Shown here: positions 23,516-31,481 of the stretch, in pieces
How positions within the stretch are numbered: the first letter of the stretch is position 1
Layout of the letters: each line of letters begins with the position of its first letter
Assembly (NCBI GenBank): GCA_017557405.1
Contig: JAFYYV010000046.1
Span: 1-64,000 of the forward strand
Direction of reading: 5' to 3'
From: Prevotella sp.
Lineage (GTDB): Bacteria > Bacteroidota > Bacteroidia > Bacteroidales > Bacteroidaceae
DNA length: 64,000 nt
Made by a program: the position numbers and the translations under genes
Notes under the pieces: model-generated
Told to the model about the DNA's origin: nothing
What the model saw: only the letters and a program-made list of their open reading frames with translations
The model's database searches: none

Positions 23516-25096
23516 TTATTTGCTCAGATGGTTCACGTATTTGACGGGATCGACATCCTGTTTGAGGACGTCGGCGATGTTTTGCGGTTTCAGTTTGACG
23601 GGGCCGCTCATGAACTCGGGGATGTTGTAGCTCTTCATGAGTTGGCGATGATAGTCGGGGTCTTTGGAGGGCAGCTCGAAGGGTTTGGTGCTCTGCATGT
23701 TCTCGTCGATGTGGGCGATGAAGGGGCGTGTGTAAACGCCGTCGGTGCGGCGCGTGGAGAAGATGACCCATCGGCCGTTGCTCGACCAGGAGTGGTAGCT
23801 CTCGGTGTTGTCGCTGTTGAGGGCTTCAACGGGAGCCCCCTCCCATCCTCCCCCCGTAGGGGAGGTGTTCAGGTCGATGGCCCAGAGGTCGGCATCGCGA
23901 TGCCAGATGTGGAAGCAGCCCCATCCGCCGAGGGTGAAGAGGAGCCAGCGCCCGTCGGGTGAGATGCGGGGCAGGGTGGCACTCTTGTCGATGGCTGCGG
24001 CGTCGAACACCAATTCGCGTGGTCCGAACTCACGTTTGTCGATATCGAAGGGTTTGCGATAGATGTTGTATTTGATTTCCTTGGCGCGGGCGATGGTCTC
24101 GGAGGAGTTGACGGTGTCGGCGCTGTATTCGAAGTGGGCGCTGCAATAGTAGAGCCATTTGCCGTCGGGCGACCAGAAGGGGAAGACCTCGAACTCTTTC
24201 TTGTCGTTCTCGATGTTCATCACCTCGTTGCGCTCAACATCGTAGATGATGAGGTCGCTCTCGGAGTCGAAGACCTCGATTTTGTCAATGTCGCGCGTGT
24301 GGAACGTCTGCTGCGTCTTGTTGGTGGAGTAGGCGATGATCTTGAGCCAGGGGTGCCAGCTGGGATAGACGCCGGCGGAGAGGATGGAGTCGTTGCGCAT
24401 GTTCACCTTGTGAGGTTTGCCCTCATCGACGACGATGGTGCCTCCGTGGCTCTGGCGTGCGTGGAACTGCATCTGCTGGGGGTTGTACATCTGGTAGTTG
24501 TGGCAGTTGATGCATTGTCCGTTGACCTCGTCGCCGCAGAGCATGTTGTCGTAGATGACGCTCTCGTCGTAGTTCTCGAGGCAGCGTTGGTTGATGGTGA
24601 GCTCCTCGTAGGTGACATAGGAGGGCGAGATGAGTCGGTAGCTGATGTAGGGGTCGATGGAGTCGGGCGAGACGAATATCTCGAAGGGTTTGTAGCGCGT
24701 CCACGCGCCGTTTGCCTGTGCGAACACTTCCACCTTCAGGCTTTTGCCCTTTGCCTTGGCGGTCAATGCCTTCCAATCGTCGATGTCGGGTTGGGCCTTG
24801 ATGCCTCCCAGAACGATCTCCTCGTCGCCAAACGAATAGCGGGTGACGGCATCGTCGGCCTGGCTGCGCAACTCAATGGAGAGGGGCGCGATGTTCACAG
24901 GGATGGTGACGCCAACGTAGTCGGGGTAGATGTCGGGCGACTGCTGGCTGTCGGTGAACTGCGTGGGGATGCTGGCTCCCTGGCAGGCGGTGAGGAGGAG
25001 AAGGAGGAAGGCTAAGACCCCCCAGCCCCCCTGTTTAGGGGGGAATGAGTTATGGAAGATGGATGAAGGTTTTTTTGATGAGGGTATTGTAATCAT
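23516..25096 (-). CDS. PD40/TolB-like lipoprotein with a c-type haem motif
   Basis: 526 residues. The lipobox is LLLTAC (Cys38). The N-terminal half is a beta-rich domain (55-160). A CINCH motif at 195-199 matches the CxxCH haem c attachment site. The C-terminal half holds PD40-type propeller repeats (FPFWSPDGKWLYYCSA, LPRISPDGRWLLFTLGG, HSWSSNGRWVIFSTRR). Bacteroidetes homologues are usually called TolB- or PD40-domain proteins and neighbour DUF6057 genes, as here. The start lies in a GC-rich palindrome that encodes part of the signal peptide (PPKQGGWG). A second palindrome encodes SPTGGGWEG in a propeller loop. Redox or heme function is inferred from CxxCH only. Confidence 0.85.
   Translation of the reverse strand: MITIPSSKKPSSIFHNSFPPKQGGWGVLAFLLLLLTACQGASIPTQFTDSQQSPDIYPDYVGVTIPVNIAPLSIELRSQADDAVTRYSFGDEEIVLGGIKAQPDIDDWKALTAKAKGKSLKVEVFAQANGAWTRYKPFEIFVSPDSIDPYISYRLISPSYVTYEELTINQRCLENYDESVIYDNMLCGDEVNGQCINCHNYQMYNPQQMQFHARQSHGGTIVVDEGKPHKVNMRNDSILSAGVYPSWHPWLKIIAYSTNKTQQTFHTRDIDKIEVFDSESDLIIYDVERNEVMNIENDKKEFEVFPFWSPDGKWLYYCSAHFEYSADTVNSSETIARAKEIKYNIYRKPFDIDKREFGPRELVFDAAAIDKSATLPRISPDGRWLLFTLGGWGCFHIWHRDADLWAIDLNTSPTGGGWEGAPVEALNSDNTESYHSWSSNGRWVIFSTRRTDGVYTRPFIAHIDENMQSTKPFELPSKDPDYHRQLMKSYNIPEFMSGPVKLKPQNIADVLKQDVDPVKYVNHLSK
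23833..23872. repeat. GC-rich palindromic arm in frame in the PD40 gene
   Basis: CCCCTCCCATCCTCCCCCCG followed by TAGGGGAGG is read on the minus strand as TSPTGGGWEGAP in a loop between propeller strands. The host blade motifs on both sides remain intact. Confidence 0.55.
25013..25046. repeat. GC-rich palindromic arm inside the signal-peptide coding region
   Basis: CCCCCCAGCCCCCC, TGTTTA and GGGGGG form a hairpin. On the minus strand it is read as PPKQGGWGV, just before the hydrophobic LAFLLLLLTAC core. It has therefore lengthened the n-region of the signal peptide and may have supplied the present start. Confidence 0.6.
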
Positions 25097-25135
25097 GACT
25101 CTTATTATTGGGTGAATGATGGTTGTTGGGGTTGT

Positions 25136-27028
25136 TTAATACGATTTTTGTCCACGAGTGAAGAAATACTCGAAGTAGAAGGTGCTACCGAATCGGTTGT
25201 ACATCAGTGGCTTCATCTGCTCTTCGGTCATGTTCGAATATTGTTGGGCGGCAGCCATGAATTCATCGTAGTTGCTGATGACCTCCTTGTCGAAGGGCAT
25301 GTGGCTGGTATCGACCTCGCTCTCCAGCTTGCCATACAGATAGGCGGCCTCCTGGTAGTGGACGGGCATGCGCTCGCCTTTGTGCAGGTTGGCATAGTGG
25401 AAGAAGCGCGGCCAGAACATCTGGATGTCCTTCACCTGCAGGGCTGCCAGCAAGGTCTGCTCCTGATAGATGGGGTCGTCGCTGTCGTCGTTGGAGAAGT
25501 AGTTGAGCAGATAGAGCTCGATGAGCGTGTTGTCGCTCGTGAGTCGGTCGTTGGGCGAAAGCATGTGGAGGATGGGTTCGAACTCCTTGTCTTTCTTGAT
25601 GAGCGACGGGTCTTTGATGTAGGCCTCGTAGTGTTGCGCCCAGTCGGCATAGTATTTCGTCTTCTTCAGGATGTCGATGTATTTCTGTGCGACGGCGTAT
25701 TCGCCATTCAGCAGGGCGCATTTCAGCATGTAGCGATAGTAGTCGACTCGCCAACCATATTCCACACCGTCCTCGAGACACCAGCGGTAGCAGAAGTTGA
25801 GCTGTCCGTAGTGGAGGTAGAGAATCTTGGCGCCTGTCTGCGTCATCCTGACCTTGAAGGGGGCGTTGCAAGCCTTGTCGCTGTTCTTGTAGTGGTACAT
25901 CTCGTCGCCCTGTCGGCCGAGTCGGAAGAGGGCGAGATTCTTCATCATCCAGAGGGAGCGCGTGGGGTCGTCGCAGTCGCGGGCGATGGTGAGAACGCCT
26001 TCCCAGTCGAGGTTCTCAATGCAATGAACCATCTTCAGCTCTTTGTGGAAGTTGCCGTCTTTGTACCAGAATTTCCACACGCCAAAGACGAGGAGAGCCA
26101 ACACAATCAGTTGCGCCCCACACCAGAGGATGGGCGTCTTCACCTCCTGCTGGCGTTTCTTGCTGTAGAAGACTGCCATGAGGGCAAAGGCTGCCACTAG
26201 GAGATAGAACGGGATGTAGTATTGATAGTGGTGCTCCTCGATGCGATAGAGTGGGATGGCTGTCCAGTAGATGTTGATGATGTTGGTTTGATAGTACACC
26301 AACCGATAATAGATGAGGGGGATGGCGATGATGGCCAATGCGGCGACAATGCCATCAATAAGTCGGCGCGAGATCTTGTAGTCTTCCATCCGCCACGCCA
26401 TGATGCCCATGAGCAGGGTTGCCATGAGGGCGTAGAAGCCGATGAGCGGGTAGAACAGAGCGGTGGAAAGGATGATGAACACCAAGCGGAATCGTTTGGG
26501 CAACGACCGATAGAGCCACACCAATGCCACAGCTATGGTGCATCCGATGGTGGCAACAAAGAAGTGGCCGCGCAGCTTCAGGTAGAATATCCAATAGCCA
26601 AGGTCGACGTCGGTCAGCAACAGCACGGCGACGGGTATGAGCAACACCACTGCCCAGCTGGCGGGGATGTTGAACGCCTTCTTCGTGAGCCACATGAGCA
26701 ACGCCCACCAGGCGCAGAGCAGGGTAACGCCCAGCCAGGGATGATAGAAGAACTGGGTGAAATAGGTGCCTATCCACGTGAGGAATCCGCCCGAGACGAC
26801 CATCTGTTGCTTGAAGAACAGGGGCGTGTAGAGGAACAGGTTGAGTTCTTGGACGCGGAAGAGGAATGTCGACTCGTATACCAACAGGCAGATGGCGATG
26901 GTCAGTAGGGCAAGAAGTGGTAGGACGAACGACCATACGGAGAGCGTGCGTGCTCCAATGCTCCACGTTTTCTTCGTGGCTTTCTTGGTTTCCTTGTTAT
27001 TGGTTTTCTTTTTGTTTTTTTTGCTCAT
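25136..27028 (-). CDS. DUF6057-like polytopic membrane protein
   Basis: 630 residues. A lysine-rich N-terminus (KKNKKKTNNKETKK) is followed by about ten hydrophobic segments up to residue 325. The remaining 300 residues form a soluble alpha-helical, TPR-like region (DWEGVLTIARDCDDPTRSLWMMKNLALFRLG, ALLNGEYAVAQKYIDILKKT). This combination is that of DUF6057, which neighbours haem-PD40 lipoprotein genes in Bacteroides and Prevotella. It is upstream of the PD40 gene in the same direction with a 39-bp gap. Function unknown. Confidence 0.82.
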   Translation of the reverse strand: MSKKNKKKTNNKETKKATKKTWSIGARTLSVWSFVLPLLALLTIAICLLVYESTFLFRVQELNLFLYTPLFFKQQMVVSGGFLTWIGTYFTQFFYHPWLGVTLLCAWWALLMWLTKKAFNIPASWAVVLLIPVAVLLLTDVDLGYWIFYLKLRGHFFVATIGCTIAVALVWLYRSLPKRFRLVFIILSTALFYPLIGFYALMATLLMGIMAWRMEDYKISRRLIDGIVAALAIIAIPLIYYRLVYYQTNIINIYWTAIPLYRIEEHHYQYYIPFYLLVAAFALMAVFYSKKRQQEVKTPILWCGAQLIVLALLVFGVWKFWYKDGNFHKELKMVHCIENLDWEGVLTIARDCDDPTRSLWMMKNLALFRLGRQGDEMYHYKNSDKACNAPFKVRMTQTGAKILYLHYGQLNFCYRWCLEDGVEYGWRVDYYRYMLKCALLNGEYAVAQKYIDILKKTKYYADWAQHYEAYIKDPSLIKKDKEFEPILHMLSPNDRLTSDNTLIELYLLNYFSNDDSDDPIYQEQTLLAALQVKDIQMFWPRFFHYANLHKGERMPVHYQEAAYLYGKLESEVDTSHMPFDKEVISNYDEFMAAAQQYSNMTEEQMKPLMYNRFGSTFYFEYFFTRGQKSY

Positions 27029-27066
27029 GGGTATCTAATATCTCTTTATCTCTTATCTTATATCTA

Positions 27067-28032
27067 TTATCTATTATCTTTTATCTCTTTATCTGAAATG
27101 TTCCATTCGTATGTGTCATAGCAGACGGCGCGACCTCCATATCCCTCCTTGTGGGCAATGAGCCCTTCGTTGATGATGCTCCCTTGCTCCTCGGTGGAAC
27201 TGCCAAAATCGAGATAGGGAATGTTGGGGTAGTCGTGAACCATTACGCGGTCGTAGATGGCCTCCATTGCCCCCGTTTGTTTGCCAATGTCGTTGGTTCC
27301 ACTATATTGTCCGTGGAGCACCTGAGAGGTGACATAGAAGGTGATGCCGCCAACAATCTGGTCGCCTTGATAAGCGTTGTATTGAATAATGTTGTCAGGA
27401 AAACGCGACTTCAGCAGCAACATCTCCTGCAGGGTGTGTACGGGTTGGGCATCAAAGCGTTTCTTCAGATTCTCCTCCAACAACGGCCAGAAGGCCTCAA
27501 GGCGGTCATCGCGCACCACTCGGATGTCGGCGTCTTGGGCGTTCTTCAATCTGCGGCGATGGTCTTTGCGCCAAGGAATGTGCTGGTGCATGATGATGGT
27601 AGTTCCCACATTGCGCAGCATGAGATGGGCGTGGCAATGCCAGAAGATGGCATAGAGGTCTTCCTCGGCGGGCACTTGATGGTATATCCAAGGCACAGGG
27701 CGATAGACGACACGGTGGAAGCCTGCTGCGCGGAGGTATTCGTTGAGCTCTTGGAAGAGCTGGACGGTATCGGCGATGGTCACATTGATGTCCATAATCA
27801 GACCGCCGTAGGTGAGTCCGTAGTGCGAATAGAGCGTGTCGCCCACCTCATGGGCTGGCAGCAACGAATGGAGATGATGGCCGACGTAGAACAGCAGGGA
27901 GTGGTCTTTGAAGCGGTCGGCATGATAGTCCATATAACCACGCTTGAAGAGGAACGTGGCGTTGCGGGCGGAATCAACATATCGATCCCACGCAGCCTTG
28001 TCAGCCTCGGTGTAGCGTCTGATTTCAAACAT
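27067..28032 (-). CDS. GNAT/FemAB-like acyltransferase
   Basis: 321 residues with an acyl-transfer fold of the FemAB/GNAT_6 type: an opening IRRYTEADKAAWDRYV, and a second half with FWPLLEENLKKRFDAQPVHTLQEMLLL, VGGITFYVTSQVLHGQYSGTND and a terminal YLDFGSSTEEQ. Such proteins transfer acetyl or aminoacyl groups to sugars or peptides. The gene follows a sugar-nucleotide isomerase by 24 bp, suggesting it acts on the same deoxysugar pathway. The acceptor is not predictable. TATCT simple repeats at 27030-27093 overlap its 3' end. Confidence 0.8.
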   Translation of the reverse strand: MFEIRRYTEADKAAWDRYVDSARNATFLFKRGYMDYHADRFKDHSLLFYVGHHLHSLLPAHEVGDTLYSHYGLTYGGLIMDINVTIADTVQLFQELNEYLRAAGFHRVVYRPVPWIYHQVPAEEDLYAIFWHCHAHLMLRNVGTTIIMHQHIPWRKDHRRRLKNAQDADIRVVRDDRLEAFWPLLEENLKKRFDAQPVHTLQEMLLLKSRFPDNIIQYNAYQGDQIVGGITFYVTSQVLHGQYSGTNDIGKQTGAMEAIYDRVMVHDYPNIPYLDFGSSTEEQGSIINEGLIAHKEGYGGRAVCYDTYEWNISDKEIKDNR

Positions 28033-28056
28033 CAGGGTGATTTACTATTTGACGAT

Positions 28057-28464
28057 TTACAATTTACTATTTACTGTCTGCAAGAACTCTTCGTAGTCAT
28101 AGATGTATTCATCCTCATCGAACAGCTCGGAAGCGAGCACTAAACAGACGGCACCCGAGGAAAAATCCTCCAAGGTGCGCCATATACCTGTGCCGATGTA
28201 CAAGCCCTGATAGGGATGGTTCAGGTGATGCACTTCCTTGCCTCCGTGTCCGTCGTCGACCGTCACATCGAACGAGCCACTCACAGCAATGACAATCTCT
28301 TCGCACGTGCGATGGGCATGGCCACCGCGCCGCTCTCCACCTGGTACATCGTACGTCCAATAGACGCGCGCGATGTTGAACGGAACATTCTTCAACTCCT
28401 CGGCAACGGTGAGATTGCCGCGTGGGTCGTGAATGCGTGGGAGATCAATGATTTTTCCTATCAT
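28057..28464 (-). CDS. FdtA/QdtA-family dTDP-sugar ketoisomerase (cupin)
   Basis: 135 residues, the full FdtA/QdtA length. The cupin motifs are [24 protein letters not shown] and [24 protein letters not shown]. The family converts dTDP-4-keto-6-deoxyglucose, the product of RfbB, into 3-keto-6-deoxy sugars. An rfbB gene is 1.7 kb upstream on the same strand, so the pathway link is credible. The aminotransferase and hexapeptide acetyltransferase that usually follow are not present. Its start overlaps the purT stop by 4 bp. Confidence 0.88.
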   Translation of the reverse strand: MIGKIIDLPRIHDPRGNLTVAEELKNVPFNIARVYWTYDVPGGERRGGHAHRTCEEIVIAVSGSFDVTVDDGHGGKEVHHLNHPYQGLYIGTGIWRTLEDFSSGAVCLVLASELFDEDEYIYDYEEFLQTVNSKL

Positions 28465-29660
28465 TTCTTCATATAGGGGTTGGTTCCTAATACGGTGGCA
28501 GCGAGTCGTTTGGCTTTGTCGCGCAGGGTGTTCACATCGGTTCCCAGCTCATCGTAGCACAAGACAACGCCCATGCGGCGACCTTTGTGAGCCTCAGGTT
28601 TGCCGAAGATGCGGATGCGAGTGCGGTCTTCCTTCAGGGCTTCCTCCAAGTTGTAGGGCAGCAGGGAGCGGTCAACAGGCGTGGATACTTCCACAGGTGA
28701 GAGGATGACAGCCGATGCTCCAGCGTGCTCGAGGTGGATGGCAGGAATGGGCAATCCCATCACAGCGCGGAAATGCAACTCGAACTCCGAGAGGTTGGTG
28801 GTATGGCCAAGGGTCACCATTCCCGTGTCGTGTGGACGTGGAGAGAGCTCCGAGAAGATGACCTCGCCTTGCTTTGTGAGGAAGAACTCAACACCCCAGA
28901 TGCCGGCGCCTGTCAATGCTTTCGTTACTTGGTCGGCCATGTTTTGCGCTTGTTTCAAAGCCTCATCGCTAATCTGGTAAGGTTGCCACGACTCACGATA
29001 GTCGCCACCTTTCTGGACATGTCCGATGGGTGGGCAGAAGAGGGTAGGCCAACCATTCTTCTGGGTCACGGTGAGCAGCGTGAATTCAGATTCGAAGTCG
29101 ATGAATTCCTCGATGATGACCTCCTTCACATCGCCACGACTACCTTCCATAGCATCGCGGAAAGCCTGTTCCAATTCGTCGTCGTTGTGAACATAGCTCT
29201 GTCCGTGTCCAGAGGATGACATCAACGGCTTCACCACACAAGGGAAACCAATCTCGTCGGCGGCAGACTTGAACTCTTCGAACTTCTTGGCGTAGAAATA
29301 TTTAGCCGTACGCAAGCCTAACTCCTTTGCTGCCAAGTCGCGAATGGCGCGGCGGTTCATGGTGTAGTTCACGGCACGAGCCGATGGAACGACTTGAATG
29401 CCTTGTTCTTCGAACTTGAAAAGTCGCTCAGTGCGGATGGCCTCAATCTCAGGCACGATGATGTCGGGTTTGTGTTTTTTCACCACAGCTTCCAACGCAT
29501 CACCATCGAGCATTGAGAATACCTCGCGCTCGTCAGCCACCTGCATGGCTGGGGCATTGTCATAACGGTCGCAGGCTATTACATACTGGCCAGCACGCAT
29601 GGCGGCGATTACGAATTCCTTGCCCAGTTCGCCGCTTCCTAATAATAATATTTTCTTCAT
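28461..29660 (-). CDS. purT: Formate-dependent phosphoribosylglycinamide formyltransferase PurT
   Basis: 399 residues of the ATP-grasp superfamily. The N-terminus has [16 protein letters not shown]. The ATP-grasp domain has [18 protein letters not shown] and a metal-binding [26 protein letters not shown]. The [12 protein letters not shown]-terminal part is typical of PurT. The enzyme uses formate and ATP to formylate GAR in purine synthesis. Its coupling to a sugar isomerase gene is unusual. The DUF559 element ends 7 bp upstream of its start codon. Confidence 0.95.
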   Translation of the reverse strand: MKKILLLGSGELGKEFVIAAMRAGQYVIACDRYDNAPAMQVADEREVFSMLDGDALEAVVKKHKPDIIVPEIEAIRTERLFKFEEQGIQVVPSARAVNYTMNRRAIRDLAAKELGLRTAKYFYAKKFEEFKSAADEIGFPCVVKPLMSSSGHGQSYVHNDDELEQAFRDAMEGSRGDVKEVIIEEFIDFESEFTLLTVTQKNGWPTLFCPPIGHVQKGGDYRESWQPYQISDEALKQAQNMADQVTKALTGAGIWGVEFFLTKQGEVIFSELSPRPHDTGMVTLGHTTNLSEFELHFRAVMGLPIPAIHLEHAGASAVILSPVEVSTPVDRSLLPYNLEEALKEDRTRIRIFGKPEAHKGRRMGVVLCYDELGTDVNTLRDKAKRLAATVLGTNPYMKK

Positions 29661-29663
29661 ATA

Positions 29664-30142
29664 AAAAGCCTCCCCAAGCCCCTCCCAAGGAGGGGGTGTT
29701 TGATTACATATTTATGTTATTAACGATTTTATTATTATAGACATAACAGATTCCATATCTGTCAACACTTGATGATTCGTAAAACGAATGACACGATAAC
29801 CCTTACCCTGTAGATAGTCTGTACGATATTGGTCAACCAACTGTTGTTCTGAGGTCTGATGATACTCGCCATCCACCTCAATGACAAGATGATTTTTCAG
29901 AGAAACGAAATCAGCGATATATGTCCCTATGACATGCTGGCGGCGGAAATGAATACCCAGCTTGTTTCCCTTTAACACCTGCCAGAGCTTGTCTTCAGCA
30001 GGTGTCATAGGCTTGCGGTTCTTCACTGCGTTATTCTCCACTGCAGTATAAGCCAACGCATCGGCAGTTGCCCATTTCATTCTCTTTTCTTCGTCCATCA
30101 GCTATCTAAACATCCCTCCCTTGGGGAGGGCTTGGGTAGGCT
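29664..30142 (-). mobile_element. Inverted-repeat element carrying a DUF559 endonuclease gene
   Basis: The tail arm 29667-29698 (GCCTCCCCAAGCCCCTCCC, then AAGGAGGGGG) and head arm 30111-30141 (minus-strand GCCTACCCAAGCCCTCCCC, then AAGGGAGGG) form an inverted pair enclosing only the DUF559 gene. Both arms are themselves palindromic. Inside the arms, GATTACATA and CTATCTAAACATCC match the inner flanks of the gene-less copy at 44308. The head arm abuts the rfbB stop codon and the tail arm sits 7 bp from the purT start, so the element has inserted between two same-strand genes. Confidence 0.7.
29712..30098 (-). CDS. DUF559 (Vsr-like) endonuclease-fold protein
   Basis: 128 residues. The core reads MTPAEDKLWQVLKGNKLG, FRRQHVIGTYIADFVSLKNHLVIEVDGEYH, then YRTDYLQGKGYRVIRFTN. 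IADFVS...LVIEVDG carries the Asp and Glu-x-Asp residues expected of the PD-(D/E)xK-like catalytic centre of DUF559, related to Vsr mismatch nickases. The start codon is 12 bp inside the head arm of the surrounding inverted repeat. It is the only gene in the element. DNA nicking is inferred from the fold; no target is known. Confidence 0.85.
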   Translation of the reverse strand: MDEEKRMKWATADALAYTAVENNAVKNRKPMTPAEDKLWQVLKGNKLGIHFRRQHVIGTYIADFVSLKNHLVIEVDGEYHQTSEQQLVDQYRTDYLQGKGYRVIRFTNHQVLTDMESVMSIIIKSLIT

Positions 30143-31274
30143 ATCTGTTCTTGTACATTTGTTCGTAATACTTCTGGTAATCACCTGATGTGACATTGTC
30201 CAGCCACTCCTGGTTGTCCAAATACCAGCGGACAGTCTTCTCGATGCCTTCCTCGAATTGCAGACTTGGCTCCCAACCGAGTTCGCGTTGCAATTTCGTG
30301 GAGTCAATCGCATAGCGCAGATCATGTCCGGCACGGTCGGTGACAAAGGTAATGAGGTTCATGTCCTCACCCTCCTGGCGGCCCAACAGACGGTCAACGG
30401 TGTTAATCAAAACCTTGATGATGTCGATGTTCTTCCATTCGTTGAAGCCACCGATGTTGTAGGTCTCGGCAATCTTTCCTTCATGGAAAATGAGATCGAT
30501 GGCACGAGCATGATCCTCCACAAACAACCAGTCGCGCACGTTCTCGCCCTTGCCATAGACAGGGAGCGGTTTGCGGTGGCGGATGTTGTTGATGAAGAGC
30601 GGAATGAGCTTCTCAGGGAACTGATAAGGTCCGTAGTTGTTCGAGCAGTTGGTCACTACCACGGGCATACCGTATGTATCGTGGTAGGCGCGCACGAAGT
30701 GGTCGCTCGAGGCCTTGGCAGCACTATACGGCGAATGAGGATTGTACTTAGTTGTCTCCACGAAGAATTTATCACCATAAGCCAGATGATGCTCAGCACT
30801 CGAGGCGGTGGTGGTGAATGGCGGCTCTATGCCTTCAGGATGCGACAATTCCAAAGCGCCATACACCTCATCGGTGGAGATGTGGTAGAAGCGTTTGCCT
30901 TCATATTTCTCGGGCAACGACTCCCAATAGAGTTTGGCTGCCTGCAAGAGCGACAAGGTGCCCATCACGTTGGTCTTGGCAAACGTGAAGGGGTCTTTGA
31001 TGGAGCGGTCCACGTGAGACTCGGCAGCCAAATGGATGATGCCATCCACCTTCTTGTCCTGCATGAGCTGGTAGAAGGCCTCGAAGTCGCATATGTCCAT
31101 CTTCACGAACTCGTAGTTGGGTTTGTCCTCGATATCCTTCAAGTTGGCCAGATTGCCCGCATACGTCAGTTTGTCGAGGTTGATGATGTTGTACTCGGGA
31201 TACTTGTTTACAAACAGGCGCACCACGTGGCTTCCAATGAAGCCTGCGCCACCAGTAATGACGATTGTCTTCAT
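30141..31274 (-). CDS. rfbB: dTDP-glucose 4,6-dehydratase RfbB
   Basis: 377 residues of the extended SDR family. The NAD loop is TGGAGFIGS (residues 7-15). The active-site STDEVYG is at 133-139 and Tyr183/Lys187 in YSAAK. NCSNNYGPYQFPEKLIPLFI and the NIGG motif are typical of RfbB. It makes dTDP-4-keto-6-deoxyglucose for surface polysaccharide synthesis. It has about 25 more residues than the usual 350. No rfbA, rfbC or rfbD lies in the window. The stop codon abuts the DUF559 element. Confidence 0.95.
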   Translation of the reverse strand: MKTIVITGGAGFIGSHVVRLFVNKYPEYNIINLDKLTYAGNLANLKDIEDKPNYEFVKMDICDFEAFYQLMQDKKVDGIIHLAAESHVDRSIKDPFTFAKTNVMGTLSLLQAAKLYWESLPEKYEGKRFYHISTDEVYGALELSHPEGIEPPFTTTASSAEHHLAYGDKFFVETTKYNPHSPYSAAKASSDHFVRAYHDTYGMPVVVTNCSNNYGPYQFPEKLIPLFINNIRHRKPLPVYGKGENVRDWLFVEDHARAIDLIFHEGKIAETYNIGGFNEWKNIDIIKVLINTVDRLLGRQEGEDMNLITFVTDRAGHDLRYAIDSTKLQRELGWEPSLQFEEGIEKTVRWYLDNQEWLDNVTSGDYQKYYEQMYKNR

Positions 31275-31280
31275 ATATCT

Positions 31281-31475
31281 TTATTTTTTCTTGTTTTTCT
31301 TGTTGAAATGTTCAGAGATGGGAATGTAGATCACCGAGAAGAAAAGACCTTGCAAAGGCACGATGAACCAATCGGTTTGCCTTCCGATAATCAGATTCAG
31401 CAGGGCATAGATGAGGCTGAAAATGATGGTTAGTGTAAGGATTTTCAAGAGGTATCTCAGAATCTTATTTTCCAT
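31281..31475 (-). CDS. Small two-span membrane protein
   Basis: 64 residues with two hydrophobic helices at about 9-27 (LKILTLTIIFSLIYALL) and 36-53 (WFIVPLQGLFFSVIYIPI) and a lysine-rich C-terminus (NKKNKKK). The 6-bp gaps on both sides place it in an operon with rfbB and the phosphoesterase, supporting a real gene. No family recognised. Confidence 0.7.
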   Translation of the reverse strand: MENKILRYLLKILTLTIIFSLIYALLNLIIGRQTDWFIVPLQGLFFSVIYIPISEHFNKKNKKK

Positions 31476-31481
31476 ATATGT

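Noticed and set aside
29664-30142. Classical IS element or composite transposon
   Set aside because: No DDE, HUH or serine recombinase is encoded and no target duplication is visible. The only enzyme is DUF559, so it was called an inverted-repeat element instead.
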